Assembly (NCBI GenBank): GCA_018466975.1
Contig: CM031553.1
Location: 372,001 to 436,000, forward strand
Direction of reading: 5' to 3'
Source of the DNA: Sparassis latifolia
Lineage: Eukaryota; Basidiomycota; Agaricomycetes; Polyporales; Sparassidaceae
Length of the DNA stretch: 64,000 nucleotides
The position numbers and the translations under genes are program-made. Positions 35,566 to 48,778 of the stretch are shown one piece after another. The notes beneath the pieces are model-generated. The model was not told the DNA's origin. It saw nothing but the letters and a program-made list of their open reading frames with translations, and searched no databases. Each line of letters starts with the position of its first letter. Position 1 is the first letter of the stretch.

Positions 35566-37199
35566 CTGAGGATTCTAAGCAGATGCTGAGTGCACATTGG
35601 TGTCATCTGATGCTAGCAAAATGGACAAAGTAGCATGAGAAGGCACGTTCGCATCTGCATGCTTCTTAGTGCTGATAATTGTGTCCGAATTCATGATGGA
35701 GATGACAGGTATGCTCACAGTCTGAGCATCAGATGACGTGTCAGTCATTTGTGAGCTGGATTGTGAGACCAGTCAGTAAGAGTACGAAAAACAGATGCAC
35801 AGGTACATGCACCCAGAATACACTTGCAATTGTTGATGAGTGCACACCCGACACAAACACCTAAACCCAACTAAAACAAAATGGGAAGCAAGGTCGCTCT
35901 GTGTGTGAGGGAAGGACGTCACAACTGTAAAATAATGCAAGTGGGTTCCAGAACCTTGACCTAAGCCAAAGGGGGATGCAACCTGTAAAAAAATGAGGGC
36001 TCGCGATGTAAATGCGAAGTAGGGTGACAATCTATGACAAAGCCACGAAAGTCGAAGGTAGGAAGCTAAAGTCACGATGTGATCGCCAAACTTGTAGGTG
36101 AAGGTGAACTAAATCGCAAAAGGGGAAGGGAACTATCTGTGGGAGTAGAACACTATGGAGGAATGCAGTATTCACCATCTCAACAAAGTCGCAGTCAGTC
36201 TAATGCAAAAGTCGGATTAAGACTAACGCAGGTCGCTATTGCTATTTTGCTATGTCGCTATCGCAGTGTTGCAGTTCGCTATCACAGTCACAGTACGCAG
36301 TCTCGAAGTATAGCAGTCTCACTATGTCGCAGTCTCGAAGTATCGCAGTCTCGCAGTCTCGCAGTCTCGCTATGTTGCAGTGGGGTATATTGCAGTTCGA
36401 AGTTGCTATCGCAGTAAACACAGTTTCTCGGTGATCTGAAGTGAAGGGGGAAATCTTCTACTGGTCTTCGATGATAATCAATGTAGATATAGCAGGTATT
36501 TATAGAGGGGAAAATGGGGGAGGTGAAATGCGAAAGTCACGAAATGTTGGAAGATGGATCCTAACATCGGATAAAGTTGCAATGGTCTAGGGCCAATGGA
36601 AAAATAGGTAAAGGGTTTGGAGAGGTGAATGTCATATATTAGTGATGGAGAAGAATGGTAAAGTAGAGGAAAATCGAAAGAAAACATATGTTACTTGTCC
36701 TGAACCACATGGAACACTCTAACGGCATCTCCGGTCCAACATGAAGGTAGGAGTCTTGAAGGAGAATATTGAACAATAAAGGGAATGAGATTTGCAAAGG
36801 AAGAGGTCGCGACCATCATGCGACACTGATAAGTCAGTGTGGTGAACCAGCGAGTCGGTGCAATGTCCAGAAAGGGCGGTGCGATGTCCGAAAAGTATAG
36901 ACTTAGATGGAAATTGACCAGGGTGCATCGAACTAGACCAAAGGACAATGGGTAAGTGGTATCCGACTGCGAGGAGATGCAAGAGTGACATATGAGTGAT
37001 GAAAGAATGTCAAATCTCGATGTGAAGTTGCAAGGAATCGAGCGAAGTCGAACGAAGTCACCAAAGTTCACATAAGGTTGCGAAAGGGTCAGATGCATCT
37101 TGGAGGCTAAGGGATAGAGTAGTGAGGTATGAGTAACCACTGGAAAATGCATTTTCAGAGGCCAGGAGGTCTGGGAGCATATCATCGGTTGCCTTCCAT
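35566..37199. other. No recognised gene; low-complexity array at 36230-36420
   Basis: At about 36232-36420 the phrase tcgcagt/tcgaagta is repeated in 8-10-bp steps (for example gcagtctcgcagtctcgc). The rest has only short open stretches with no domain. Confidence 0.5.
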
Positions 37200-39731
37200 G
37201 CCTTTGGCAGATTGAAAGTACTCAGACTATCTTGAGTTGATTGAAAGATGTAGTCTGCATTGCAAGCACTGATTCGAGTAAAACCTTGACATTTTGGATC
37301 CCTCTGTTATTTCGGCCAGAAGGGATACAGATTGTCATTACTCCTCTAAACATTCTAGGTAGTCAGAATAAGCAGCAGCTAAAGACGGTGGGCTTAAATG
37401 CCATTAGTATCACGGCTGATACAGCAGCACCCCAGAATTTCAGAGTCAGTACTGAGATGTTGATCCTTAAAAGTTAGATTATACTGACTATATTCCAGGA
37501 CATCGAGAATGACAAGTACCAGGCCATTGTTGTGAACCCAGAGCAGGTACTGAAGAAGGGTGGCGTGTTTGAGAAGATATGGAGAAATGTGGCCCTGACA
37601 TCGAAAATCATCAGCGTGATATGGAACGAGGCGCACTGCATTAGCACATGGGGCAAATTTTGTCCCAAGTATGCAGAAGCAGAATGTCTGCAATACATCA
37701 TTCTGAGAGACATTCCATATCTTGTCCCATCAGCTACTCTTCTCACACACATCCATAAGGATGTGATGGACATTCTGCAGATGCAGCAGAAGAACATTCA
37801 CTTCATCCATTGCTCCAACGACCGCCTGAATGTATACCTGACTGTTCGCAAAATTGAACATCCTCTTGCAGCTTTGAGGACCTGTTGTTCCTGATTCCAA
37901 AGGGATGGAAACCTGGCAACTCACTTCCCAAATTCCTGGTGTTCTTTGACAGTATTGAAGAGTCAATCAAGGCAGCAGAGGCCCTATGTGCGAAGCTATC
38001 TGCAGAATACAGGCACAAGATTGTCTGGTTGAACTCAGACATGACACCAGAGTTCTGAGAGGCCACGACATTGTCATTTAAGGAGGGTGTGATGTATGGA
38101 CATTATTGCACTGATTCTTTCAGAATGGTGAGCCTACAACAGCTGAGTCATGTTCAAGGGACTGACAAGACATCAGGGCATTGACTTACCCAACATTGAA
38201 ACTGTCATGCAATGGGGATGCACATGCAATCTCAACACCCTTTGGCAGAGATTTGGACGAGCTGCATGGGGTCCAGGAACAGAGGCAGTTGCAGTCTTCT
38301 TGGTGGAGGCAAAGTACTTTGATGAAGAGAAGGCCAAAGCCGCTGCGAGGGCACAGAAGCAGAAAGAGAAGCATGCAACAAGGAGCATGGAAAGTGCAAG
38401 TGGAAGAGTGGGGATGACGAAGAGAGTGGATCATTACCAGCTGCCAAGAAAATCCATTCAGCAGAACAGGACTTCAGCCCAACAGGTTCAAGCGCACCTG
38501 CACCACTAGAACTGTCTGCATACGAGCGACTTTGGGTGGAGTACCAGCAGATGATGCCAAACGAGAGCAGTCAGAGAGGTAGAACAAAGAAGACATCACT
38601 GCAGGATATGGGTCCAGAGATGGACAATCTGGTCAATGCAGAAACCTGCACATTTAGATGCTATCGCATTCCTATAATGGTGTACTATGAGAACAATAGA
38701 ACAGGTGTGTGCATCGCAGCAAGCGCTCTTCATGCCGCTTCTCTTCTCTAATCTCGACAGCTTCTGATCATCATCAGTGCTGTCCTGACCTCACAAATGG
38801 CTGCCCTCATTGTGTCGTGGCTGCATCTTCAGTCTGCTGTGAACTGTGCTCTCCTGATTCCTATCATTTCAAAGCAATCCCCATAGCCAAACCTGCTAAC
38901 ACTTCTGGCATCACACTGCATGCCTTACACGTACCAAAGAACTACCAGATGACTGCAACTGATATGCAGCTGCAGAAGGCACTGAATATGTTTTGTCGAA
39001 CCAAGACAGTCAAAATTTTTGGCCATGTGAATCTCAATAACTTGGGAGCTAGAGCGATCATGGGGGATGACATGCTCAGTCGCATTGTCGACTGCATGCA
39101 AATATATAAGATCAACTCACTTGAAAGTCTTCATAAGGAGATGAAGTGGAGTCGAGCCTTGGCACTTGGAAATGAAGTGCTGAACATCATCAAGCAGTGA
39201 GTTACTTACTTCATTCACTCCTATCGCCCAGACTCAATTTTCTTGAGGCACTACCCACTTCCCAGCACCAGTCCATTTGACGTCACCTCTTTGCACCCCC
39301 ATCAGCAGGCTCAAACCAGTGATGCATTAAAGATCAGAAATCTGCCCGTGATGTCTGCCAGGTGTGCACCTGCAGGTCTGCATAAATGCAGGGTCTGTGG
39401 AGCAATCGGACATATCAGTGCATTCACCTCTGCATATCCATATGAAGTGAAGGCTTACTTTACTGCAGAGTCTAATCGCCAATGTCTGATGTATAAGAAT
39501 ACAGTGGTGACACCTAAGGAAAATGTTCCTCCTTTGCAGGAAGTCCTCCATTTCTCACTCAACTCCAGTTTGGATGCACACATCATGGCTCGTGACATGC
39601 TAGGTGATTCTCCTCTTCCTGTGCTGCCCTTGTTAACAATGCTGCATGATGGTCCTTCTACATCAGCACTGTCACCATTTCCTCCTGCAATGACAATACT
39701 CACTCCAAGCACTGCTTCCGCTTCTCCATAG
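37200..39731 (+). pseudogene. RecQ-like DEAD/DEAH helicase, inactivated
   Basis: It resembles the amplified RecQ-type helicases of mushroom genomes. KDVVCIASTDSSKTLTFW stands where a Walker A TGSGKT is expected. IVVNPEQVL, WNEAHCIS (DEAH changed to NEAH) and WGKFCPKYAE follow, then the second RecA domain (KFLVFFDSIEESIKAAE, ...HKIVWLNSDMTPEF) with a TGA at about 38056. LTRHQGIDLPNIETVMQWG and LWQRFGRAAWGPGTEAVAVFL come next. A Cys-rich C-terminal part (38790-38870) and a tail with CRVCGAIGH (about 39388) follow. Changes in Walker A, the loss of the catalytic Asp, and stops or frame changes (38056-38150) make it non-functional. The substitutions can all be read as G:C to A:T transitions. Confidence 0.72.
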
Positions 39732-39961
39732 GACTCTCTTGTGAATTCACCATCATACCGCCGTTTTGCCGCTACAATGAATCACGACACCCATGAAAGT
39801 TTCCATTGTAAGTGATAATGGTCCCTCTATCACATTATACCTTCTGTACTCAAATCATCTCCTGTTAGCACTATCTCCAGATCATCCAGTACCATCGGAA
39901 CATCGCTGCTCGCCTCCCTGCTAGTGCGACCTCCCGATTCTGCCTCACGTATTGCCGCTCC

Positions 39962-42900
39962 TCATGCCAGTATATCATGAATGATGCTACCAGATTTGTG
40001 CCCCAGTTGTACCTCATTTGGTCCATTTTCTGTCATGTAGACACTGAGCTTTTTAAATGTCTTCTGCATATCCTTTGCAGCATGTGCAAAGCTTAACCCT
40101 GAGAGTTGAAAGTTCTGCTCGAAGTTACTGTGGCTACTGCAGAAGACCAGGACAAGAGGAGACTCGACAATAACATGGCTCTTAGTGTAGTTTGATTCAT
40201 CGCCACTGTAGACATCCTCAAGATAGCAAGTTAATGTCTTGTCCAAGAGTAGGTGATTCTCGAGGACCTACCTTGATGTAGAGGTTCAGCAATTCAACAA
40301 CCCAGTCAATGGCATGAAAATGATGGGGCTTTCCTGTTGGGTTAACAAGGATGTTGTATCATACAGCATGCCTTGCTGGATGTGAGTCACGTCCATCAGA
40401 AACATGTACTAACAACTGACCATAAGCATTCGGGATATACAAAATACAGGTTATCCATTATCCACAGCATCTGTGTCCCATACTTGTGCTTTTCCATTGC
40501 CCAAAATATTTGTATCCATGGTGAAAACAATGTCTCGACACGACCAATGTCACCCGCATTTATAGCATACAATAGTTCTTCATATAGTAGAAGATATTGA
40601 TAGGTGAGCAAAATGTTCTCATGCTGCTGGTCACAGTTTTCCACTCTCTCGCACTGGATATCATATAGGTCGATGCCTTCCCCCACTGTGTATGATCCTG
40701 CAAGCTTCTGCAAGGTCTAGAAGCTCTGGTAATTTGGGGGAACTTGCTGCAGACTTCTCTAGAGATGTGAATTTTGAGTTGCTTTTCTTCTTCAGCTCTA
40801 TGTGCCAAGCATTGAGCTGCAGAACTGTCCCAATTTGTCTGATCAACTCGTGCTGTTGGCAAAATTTGGGACTGGAAGCAAGGCATGCAGTTTTGTGGAG
40901 CCAGAGCACTCCAATCAACTTCAGAAAGCTGCTAGCATCATCGCAGCTTGCCTTTGAGTTAACAAGGATTCGCCAGAGTGCATCAGCTGTGGCCATCTTG
41001 AGATAGAACAATCCCATCACAAAAACCACAAATTGGAATCAGTTTCACTCTGTTGCTTCAATTGCTTGTCGCCGAAGAATAGACAGAACATGTTCAAATG
41101 TGCCCAAGTCACCATGAATCAATGTGACAAATTCGGAGATGTTTGCAAGGTCTGGTAGGCTATCTGTGGCAGGAATTGAAGCTCCAGTGGCAGGCTTGCC
41201 ACTGATGGCAGCCTGTGCAAGTAAGTTTATGATTGCTTCAATATTCCCTGATACCTTTGACTGATTGATGTCCATCACTCGTGCAGGCACCTGTTGCAAC
41301 TTCGTCACTGAGATCATGTCAATACCCTCGGGATCACATATCTGTGGCAAGAAACATCGGAAGTATTCTGGACCATGCTGACACAAGCTTTGTAGGAAAC
41401 ACCACACATTGAAATGTCCTCTGCACAACAGGCCTGATGAGTCAGGGCACTCTAGATGTAGGGAATATAGGTGATGCAATGAGCAGAGGGGGCCAAATGA
41501 ATAAGGATCAGATGCCCAAGGATTCAGTGGAGATCTCTCCCACAGGAGCTGTGAGCATTTTAGATCTTTAACAGTAACACCATGCTCCAGACAGAACATT
41601 GTGTCTGATGTCAGATGAACCAGGTTATCAGCTGGATTTTTGACTGTCGGGATTGCAGTATTGAACTTGATGTCAAAGTTGTCATATGCATATGAAGCAA
41701 GGTATGATTGGCCAAGATCTTGCATTGCATGGCTGCTCTGATTCGATAACAAGTGAATTGCACAGTGGATTGATGCAAGTGAGATCGAAACTCCCATGTG
41801 TGCAAGAACCTTAATGAGTTTCTCAGGTGTGTTGCAGGAGTGGAGAAATATGCTCATGATACTCTGGAGTGCATTGCAATGCTGATCATGGCTTTGCATC
41901 AGAATACTGATTATGACTACTGTCTTCTGTGAATACAGGCAATTGATGAGTTGCAGCCCAGTCAGTAAGTCAAATCTTGGCAACTGAACATACAATCATC
42001 GTTAATGCTTTGCGACGCTCTTTGTTTCTTTTTGCAGAACTATCTACACCTTCTCCTGTTTTTTTTGCTGAAGACATGTCTTCACCATCCTCAGGTGGGA
42101 GCCAGACATCCTGCAACTCATCTATTGCCCAATATTCGGCTTCCTCTGCATCGCCATCTGAGTTGATGCCCGCACTAGATCTCATTGCACCATTCGGATA
42201 CTCCACTCCAGACAGAAGGGTGTATATTAGAGCCCATAACTCGGGAGTGCACATCTGCATTCTTTTCGCCATTTCCTCAATGTGAAAGTTATATACAGTC
42301 TTATACCAGTCCTTCAGCCACCCAAATCTTGCCTGCCTCTGTATGGTACATGCCTACACTTTCTCGTAGATCGGCAAGCACACAGACCTCAATACATACT
42401 CCTACCATAAGATTGCATGTATTTACAACCCAATCGCTGGAGCAAAACATGAAATCGCGGTGGATCAGTATAAAAAATCATTATCAGTGCTTTCCTCACT
42501 CCTCCGGCCACGTCACATCACATTGATGAATTTCCTGATACAGATGAGATTATGGGCACTCATTTCTATATCAGGATATATGTGACATGACATCTCGCCG
42601 ATAAGAGCTCTGAAATGCTCACTCCCCAGGTCGAAGTTCCCTTCTCATCCTGGATAGCAGCGGATGGCTTCGGAAACATTGCCAAAACATTACAGCGTGC
42701 ATAAATATGTCTGGCATGAAATTTTTCGGATTTCTGCTGTGAACTAAACAATGTACAAGCACTTTTTTGCAAATTACACTCAAAATTGGTGTCTCCAAAC
42801 TGATCCAGAGGCCGTACAATTTCTACAAGCTTGGAGAAGATAGTTCTAGTATATTCAGATATAGTTTTAAAAAGTTGAAGTGGAAAAGGTGGCCAGGAAG

Positions 42901-43288
42901 CCAGAAAATGTGGGGTGGCCGAAGGACCGGTATAAGACTGTATTTGCTCAGCAGTAGCATGCACTGCACTGAAGTGTCATCCATTCTCTTTGCGAGATAT
43001 CTCGTGCACTGCTTTCAAGTATCTTGAGCATGCCACATGCAGTGCCCACTGGCAGGTCGAAGTTGTAGTATGTGGATGAATGTGGAATGCTGATAGAATT
43101 TCCTCAGTCCGACTAACAAGGTCAGTGAGCAGAGAACTTGGTGATCTGTCATACACTAGAGTGAAGAGAACCAGCTCTGACAGAGTAATTAAATGTGCTT
43201 TAAGAACCTTAAGAGCAGATTGTAAGACTTCTTGACGGTCTGTCATAGTGTAGCTATCTTGTGCAAAAACATGCATACTCAACACCAA
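39962..43288 (-). CDS. DUF6589 domain protein (multi-exon)
   Basis: An Agaricomycete family of unknown function, often repeated and probably transposon-related. The N-terminal exon (43288 to about 42990) has KAHLITLSELVLFTLVYD and a sentence of the RTEEILSAF type. A second exon (42272-42010) is acidic. The DUF6589 core (41995-41045) has SYLASYAYDNFDIKF, LVHLTSDT, HGVTVKDLKCSQLLW and LIHGDLGTFEHV. Then come FQFVVFVMGLFYLKMATADALWR (about 41040-40970) and an exon with YDIQCERVENCDQQHENILL. The end has NPTGKPHHFHAIDWVVELLNLYIK joined to DVYSGDESNYTKSHVIVESPLV, stopping at 39962. The exons join in frame as far as I checked, so it may be intact. Confidence 0.68.
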
Positions 43289-44463
43289 TATTAATGTTGT
43301 AGTCTCTATTTGGTATGCTAGATACTGGATTTATTGATTGAAATTAATTCAAATATTCGTATCCCTCGGACACCATGCTACCTCTATGGGACGATGCGCC
43401 CGGATGGTGTTTGTTTGTTCCAATGTTTAATGCCAGCCGTAGTTGAGAGTGGAGGAGGGTTAAAGTTTGTGAGTTTGAATTTTCACGTGATTATCATGTG
43501 ATCAGGTGGCTAATATGTTTTCAGGATAAAACATTGCACAAATTGTTCATATATCGCCCCTTTCCACTTGAAACTACAGTGGGAAGGAGCAAGGGGTGCC
43601 TGGCCGAACCAGCCGGTGAAGCAACCCTCAGGTGGTACCCCCTTAATTAATCCCTGGGGTCCTGGCTCTGAACTCTTGGAGGCAGTTTTGCCTAACTCTC
43701 GAATGGCGAACTCAATTCTCAGAATTTCGTCCATCGCTGCACGATCTGCAATGAAATATACATACTTAAGCTTCTCCGATTGTCAGCACTCTCAAAAGTG
43801 TGAGTGGAAAGGGCCAGAGATGAAGATAAGGCTCCAACTATTTTATCTATTTACTATGTATATATAGTTTATTTAGTATACTATATACATTTATTCATAG
43901 TGTGACCTGTACATGGTAAATATATAATACATAAATAGTATATGGTTATAGGCTGTACAGCCCACATAGTCTGCATATTCCCACATAAAACCAGAGAAAG
44001 TTCAGCCAAAAGCTATAGAGATAAGTTTAGATTTTCTGACTTTCAATAGTCATTATGAAAGTCATTAAATCTTAGCATTTAGTGCAGCCCTCAACTTTCC
44101 TGACTGCAGAAAAAATTATAGTAATATATACAGCAAGCTACAGTCTTATCTGAGGTGCAGTTCTGATAATTATGTAAACTATATATTTACCTTATATTTA
44201 CCATCTATTTATCATATACCATTTATTTAGTGGTTGGAACTGTAACTAGATTAAATGGTTGGAGCTTTAGGTGAAGACATTCAACAACTTCTTATCAGCA
44301 AGGTCATGGATCTTTATCAGCAAGGTCGACTTTGTCTTATCAGCATATGTGATCATGACTGCAGTGATCTGTCGCATCCTTGTATCCCTCTTGGAAATAC
44401 CTTGCCTTGGTCTTTTAAGAGATCACGTGTTCACTGATCTGCAGCCATGACTTCATGTGCCTA
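43289..44463. other. AT-rich spacer
   Basis: No gene is recognised. A minus-strand stretch 43734-43510 (phrases PPEGCFTGWFG, APLAPSHCSF) is of unknown nature. At 43840-43960 and 44180-44235 there are tatata/atttatt-rich runs. Confidence 0.4.
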
Positions 44464-44678
44464 CATCAGGAAAACCCAACTTTTACTTAAAGGTGTCCTT
44501 ATGTGACTTAAATGCACTTATGGGCCTTAAATAAGGTTAAAAAGGACAAAAAGTCCATAAGTCATATTTTCTTAGAGGCTTAAAAGTCGACTTTTGAGAA
44601 CTTATGGGCCTTAAATAAGGCAAAAAAGGACAAAAAGTTGAAATAAGTCCTGTAAGTAAAAGTTGAGTTTTCCTGATG
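44464..44678. mobile_element. MITE family B, copy 2 (215 bp)
   Basis: It starts CATCAGGAAAACCCAACTTT and ends AAAGTTGAGTTTTCCTGATG. The TIRs are about 26 bp and almost perfect. It is flanked by TA on both sides (44462-44463 and 44679-44680), which fits the TA target of Tc1/mariner-type elements. It is related to 34087-34310 by its ends and by TTAAATAAGG motifs. Confidence 0.82.
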
Positions 44679-45436
44679 TACAATGGACTTCAGAAGAAGG
44701 TTGTGAATCGAGGAGGATACTGCCTCATGCCCTTGGCTATAATAGTATATAGATCTTATCGCACCATCCATCTGATCTTATCAGCCAGGGTAAGGTCACT
44801 TTGGTGCTCAGGGTCTGTCCCTTAGGCCCTGTTCGGGATCCCGATAATCATTATAGACCTGCTCTAGCAACGTCCCAAAATGGCGCAGAGATTATCGCAC
44901 ACCTGTCATGTGATGAAAAGATCATTGGCCCAGAGCCTCTAACCCTAGCTTAAGTGCCCGAGCCTCAACCGAACTCTGACCGATGTCTTCATTGGGAAGG
45001 GGTGTGACTTGTGGAGCAACTGATTGCCTTCTATGAAAGTCGCTCGCTCAGCGCACTGAAAGAAAAGCCAAGAACAAGAGTGCATTGCATCAGTAAATAC
45101 GACGAGTATGGTATGAGAGGACTGAGCAAGAAAGGAAAGGAGCTACACGTGATCTAGTGCTTTGACTGGGGCGAACAAGAGCTGTGGGGGAAAGCGACGT
45201 AATGAAATGGTACGATGAGTATGGTACTGCGAATAGACGATAAAGGAAAAGATACAATGGAAACGGGTGTGCAAATGTAATGGGTGAAGCCCGCCAGGGG
45301 CCTTCCGATGCAAAGAACAAAACTCCGGGCATCAGGAGATCTGAGAAATGAGCGGTGATTCCCTTTACCAGGTAGGAGATCAACGACACATCAGCGTGAG
45401 CTCGGATACCCCCAAGACTAGGAGTTGATGCTTACC

Positions 45437-46470
45437 TAGCGCATGGGAGGCATGGAGTAGCGTACTAAAGCCTCATGGATGGCAGGGACAGCCTGCATGT
45501 AGGGTGCCATCACTTGCGCATGTCTGCGCAGGTATAGGGTGAAGGTGTTGCTCTGCCAGCGCCCCTTTGACTTCACCACCTCGAAAGTGATGCCTCACAG
45601 TAGGTACTCGAGAGTACCACCGATGCGAATGCTATGGCCATGAAGATTGTGTGAGAGGTCCTTGCTTGCTTTGCTGACGTGTTGGAGAAAAATCTGCCGT
45701 GTGAGTGAGCGAGAGGACGGTCCGTGCCGGTAAGCGAAGAGGGGAGCATCGGTCAGAAGGTGATTGATGGCAAAATGATTCTCGAGCGCCTGCGTGGGGT
45801 CTGTGAGGCCATTTTGCCTTGCCCAGAATATGTCTTCACCGTGTGGGGCCACCTTGGTTACGGGGAGGTGGAAAACGGTTTCTTCGAGCCCGTTTTGATC
45901 TCTGGCCACATGGATGTCTGAGCGTTTAACGTGTAAAGTGGGATCGAATGCAGTGAGATTCCGAACTGTCACCTCGCCTACCCTGGCAACTGCGTAGAAG
46001 GCAGTTGTAAGGCAGGCCCACACCGCAGCATCGAGAGGCTCGGAGAGGGAGAGTTTATCATGAATGTGGGTGAGGATTTTGATGGTAAAGGGCTCACGTG
46101 GAATGCGTTTTGATGAACTGGGGGTGCGGACGTCTGTGGATTTGAGAAGGACATCCATTTCGTTCTTCTCCATGACCCAGGGAAGACCATGAAGGAGGTG
46201 CAATGCATGAACGCCTGCAACGTAATTCCCAATGGTCTTGCCCGAATACACCCCCGTGAGTGTTGCGATGAAGGATGCCATAAGGATGGAGCTAGCAGGG
46301 GCACGCTCACCCTCGGGAATGTCTTTAGTGTCGCAAAAGACGTGGAAAACCAGCAGACCTGAACCGTAGCTCTCAGCTGTGTTTTCTGACCAGGCGAAGG
46401 CCGCGACAGCTTCGATGCGAGCAATGTCTTCAGCACTGAGGGAGACGGGGGTGCCATGTGCGTCGAGCGG
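45437..46470 (-). pseudogene. DIRS-like tyrosine recombinase
   Basis: Integrase-replacing recombinase of the retroelement. The N-terminal part (about 46470-46280) reads LSAEDIARIEAVAAFAWSENTAE-like and FHVFCDTKDIPE. Then comes MASFIATLTGVYSGKTIGNYVAGVHALH. Catalytic positions are Arg in AFYAVARVGE, HxxR in HGHSIRIGGT, GRW in KSKGRWQSNTF, and Tyr in TLYLRRH. A TGA at 45595-45597 lies between the HxxR and GRW motifs, where an Arg codon would be expected (CGA to TGA). The frame continues after it to TAG 45437-45439. Confidence 0.78.
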
Positions 46471-46621
46471 CCGGCGCGAGGATGGGGGGTGCCATGAGCG
46501 GAGATGTTCTCACGCCAGGCAATGAGGACGCAGCGGGGAAGGTAAAGGAGTAAGGTTAGCATTGTATGGTTGAGGCCGGTGATGAGTAGAGCTATGTGCG
46601 GGTAAAGGCACATTGAGATGC

Positions 46622-48778
46622 TGATTAGTCATCCCAGTATGAACCGTGCCAGAGGAGCTCGTCACTCTGGTGGTCGCGTTCGAAGTTGAGTAAGGCACGC
46701 TCTGCGGTTGGCCTGTCGATGTATACCTTAGCAAGGGGAGCGATGCGGCGACCTTGCTGGAGGAGGTGATGCTCGGATGAGGTTGGGGGGGCATCAAAGT
46801 TGATGAGGAAGGGGCATAGCTCGGGAAGAATCTCGATGGCGGGAAGAAGGGGAAGGGACTTGGGATAGATGCCACGGGATGGTGCATCTGCTGGGTTGCT
46901 TTGACTGGGAATGTACCTGGTGTGGATGGAGGAGCCAGCATCGCCAAGAAGGGAGTGTAAATGCTGGAAGATGAGATTGACCTGATGATTGCAGCTGCGT
47001 CCATTCCACCATCCCTCGACGACGCCCTTGTTGTCTCCATAGACCTTGAGGTGGCAGGGGGAGGAGGGGACTGAGAGGAGAAGGTGCATGAGGAGCTCGA
47101 AGCCGATGGCTTCAGCCCAGCTGATGTCCCGAAGATCTCTCTTCCAGTCTGATAGGAGGTGCCATGCCCGCCATCGCTCACCGATGACGATGCCAATGCC
47201 AATGCCCGAGCTTGCATCAGAGTAAGCATGGACGTCGGCCAGCTCACAGGGGCCCGGGATTGGTCTGGATATGGTTGGTTGGCTGAGAGCTCTTGTCCAC
47301 CATTCGAGGTCTGCGGTGGTGCCAGAAGGTGGGTGGAGAAGCTTGAAAGGACAATTACTGAAGAGACCGAGCATGGCCTCCAGATTGGTGAGGTAAGCAC
47401 GTCTCGCAGTAGCAACCAAGGATGCATGGAGAAGTTTGCCATATGGCTTCTGGAGGTCGAGTAGAGAGTGCGTGCGCAAGTGCGACCAGTCCTTGATCGC
47501 CGTGCGGTATTTTGCTGCCTTGGCAGAAGGAATGGCCACAGTACGCAATTCGAGGTCCCAGGAGAAGCCTGTGAATGGGAAACATGAGCTGAAAGGGATG
47601 TCCTTCTCCAGTTTCCAGGGGATGCCCAGACGCGAGGAAACTGAGTCGATGTCGTCGAGGTTATAGGTGAAATGAGCATCCTGCTCCGAGCGAGAGGATC
47701 GCTGCGAAAGGTCTCGCAGTGGCCAGGCCATGTCCTCGTCGAACTCGTCTGTTCTCCCATCTGGCAATATATCACTGCCGAACCAGAGACGTCCTCCAGT
47801 GTGGTGTTGACCGCCGTGAGCATTGATGCGAGTGTGCCATTCCCTACGCCTGTGATTGTAATCAGCGAGGTGAGAGCGAAGTAGTCGAATAAAAACATGG
47901 TCATCTACTCACTTGGAAAGTGGGCCAATGCCTTGGTAATGCATGACGTCTGCTTCCGCATCTGCGATGCTGCCATATATGCCCGCATTGGAGCAGACGC
48001 CAAAGGCGGCGCTGGTGTTGAGAGCAAAATTGTCGCTTTCAGATAGGCGGACGATGGTACCAGGCCACTGTGATGAGGCAAGAGGAATGATGCGATGAGC
48101 TTCGGAGATGTCATGGACTGCACCTTTGGAGCCCGGGGGAACGCACCAATATAGGAGAGAAAAGGCCGTAAAGGTTCTCCAGGTACATGGGTAATTATTT
48201 GAGTCAATATAGTAGTTAATGGATGTATGAACTGCCGAAGGAGTGCGCGGAAAGGAAAAATTTTAAACAAGCCAGAAAGCACCTGGTTTGTGAGGTTTCG
48301 GCACAAGAGATAGTGGAGAAGATTGGAATGGACCGATGAGTGATTCGACGGTGGCGCGAGACATGGGTCCGAGGTAATGGCCTTGCTGCAACTCGTGTTG
48401 CACAATGTCATGAAAGGCGGCATTGTGCTCCAAGAGGGTGCGACTGTTGGGAGGCGTGTTGGTGAAAGGAATGGGTTTGATTCCCACGTCGAAGCCATGT
48501 CTGATAGAATGTACAATGAAGGGATAGCGTGTGAGAAGGCCTGAATCAGATAGCAGCTCGTGCCATCCTTCAGCTCGAAGAGGGGTGAGAGGATGGAAGC
48601 ATCTCTGCGAAATGGCATTGATGAGCACCGTGAGATGAGTCTCCGCATCCTGAGCACTCGTGGCGGTGACTCTTTGATGTGCAGGATCGGGGGCATTGCC
48701 AGTCGGTACAGATGGTGATGCCATCGGGGTTGATGATTTTCCCCTTTGAACTGCGTGTGCACCGCGAGGGGCCACCAT
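46622..48778 (-). pseudogene. DIRS-like reverse transcriptase / RNase H
   Basis: RT fingers and palm begin at 48778. SSPLSLVPKPHKPGAFWLV is followed by a TAA (48263-48265) and then NFSFPRTPSA. SINYYIDSNNYPCTW, DISEAHRIIPLASSQWPGT and the catalytic WVDDHVFIRLL follow. An intron-like step near 47905-47930 separates the exons. The RNase H part has AYSDASSGIGIGIVIG, WAEAIGFELL and KVYGDNKGVVEGW, giving D, E and D. The end is at 46625 after HGSYWDD. Conserved GAFRLVQNFSFPR appears as GAFWLV*NFSFPR, so two C-to-T changes (CGG to TGG, CAA to TAA) are likely. Confidence 0.8.
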
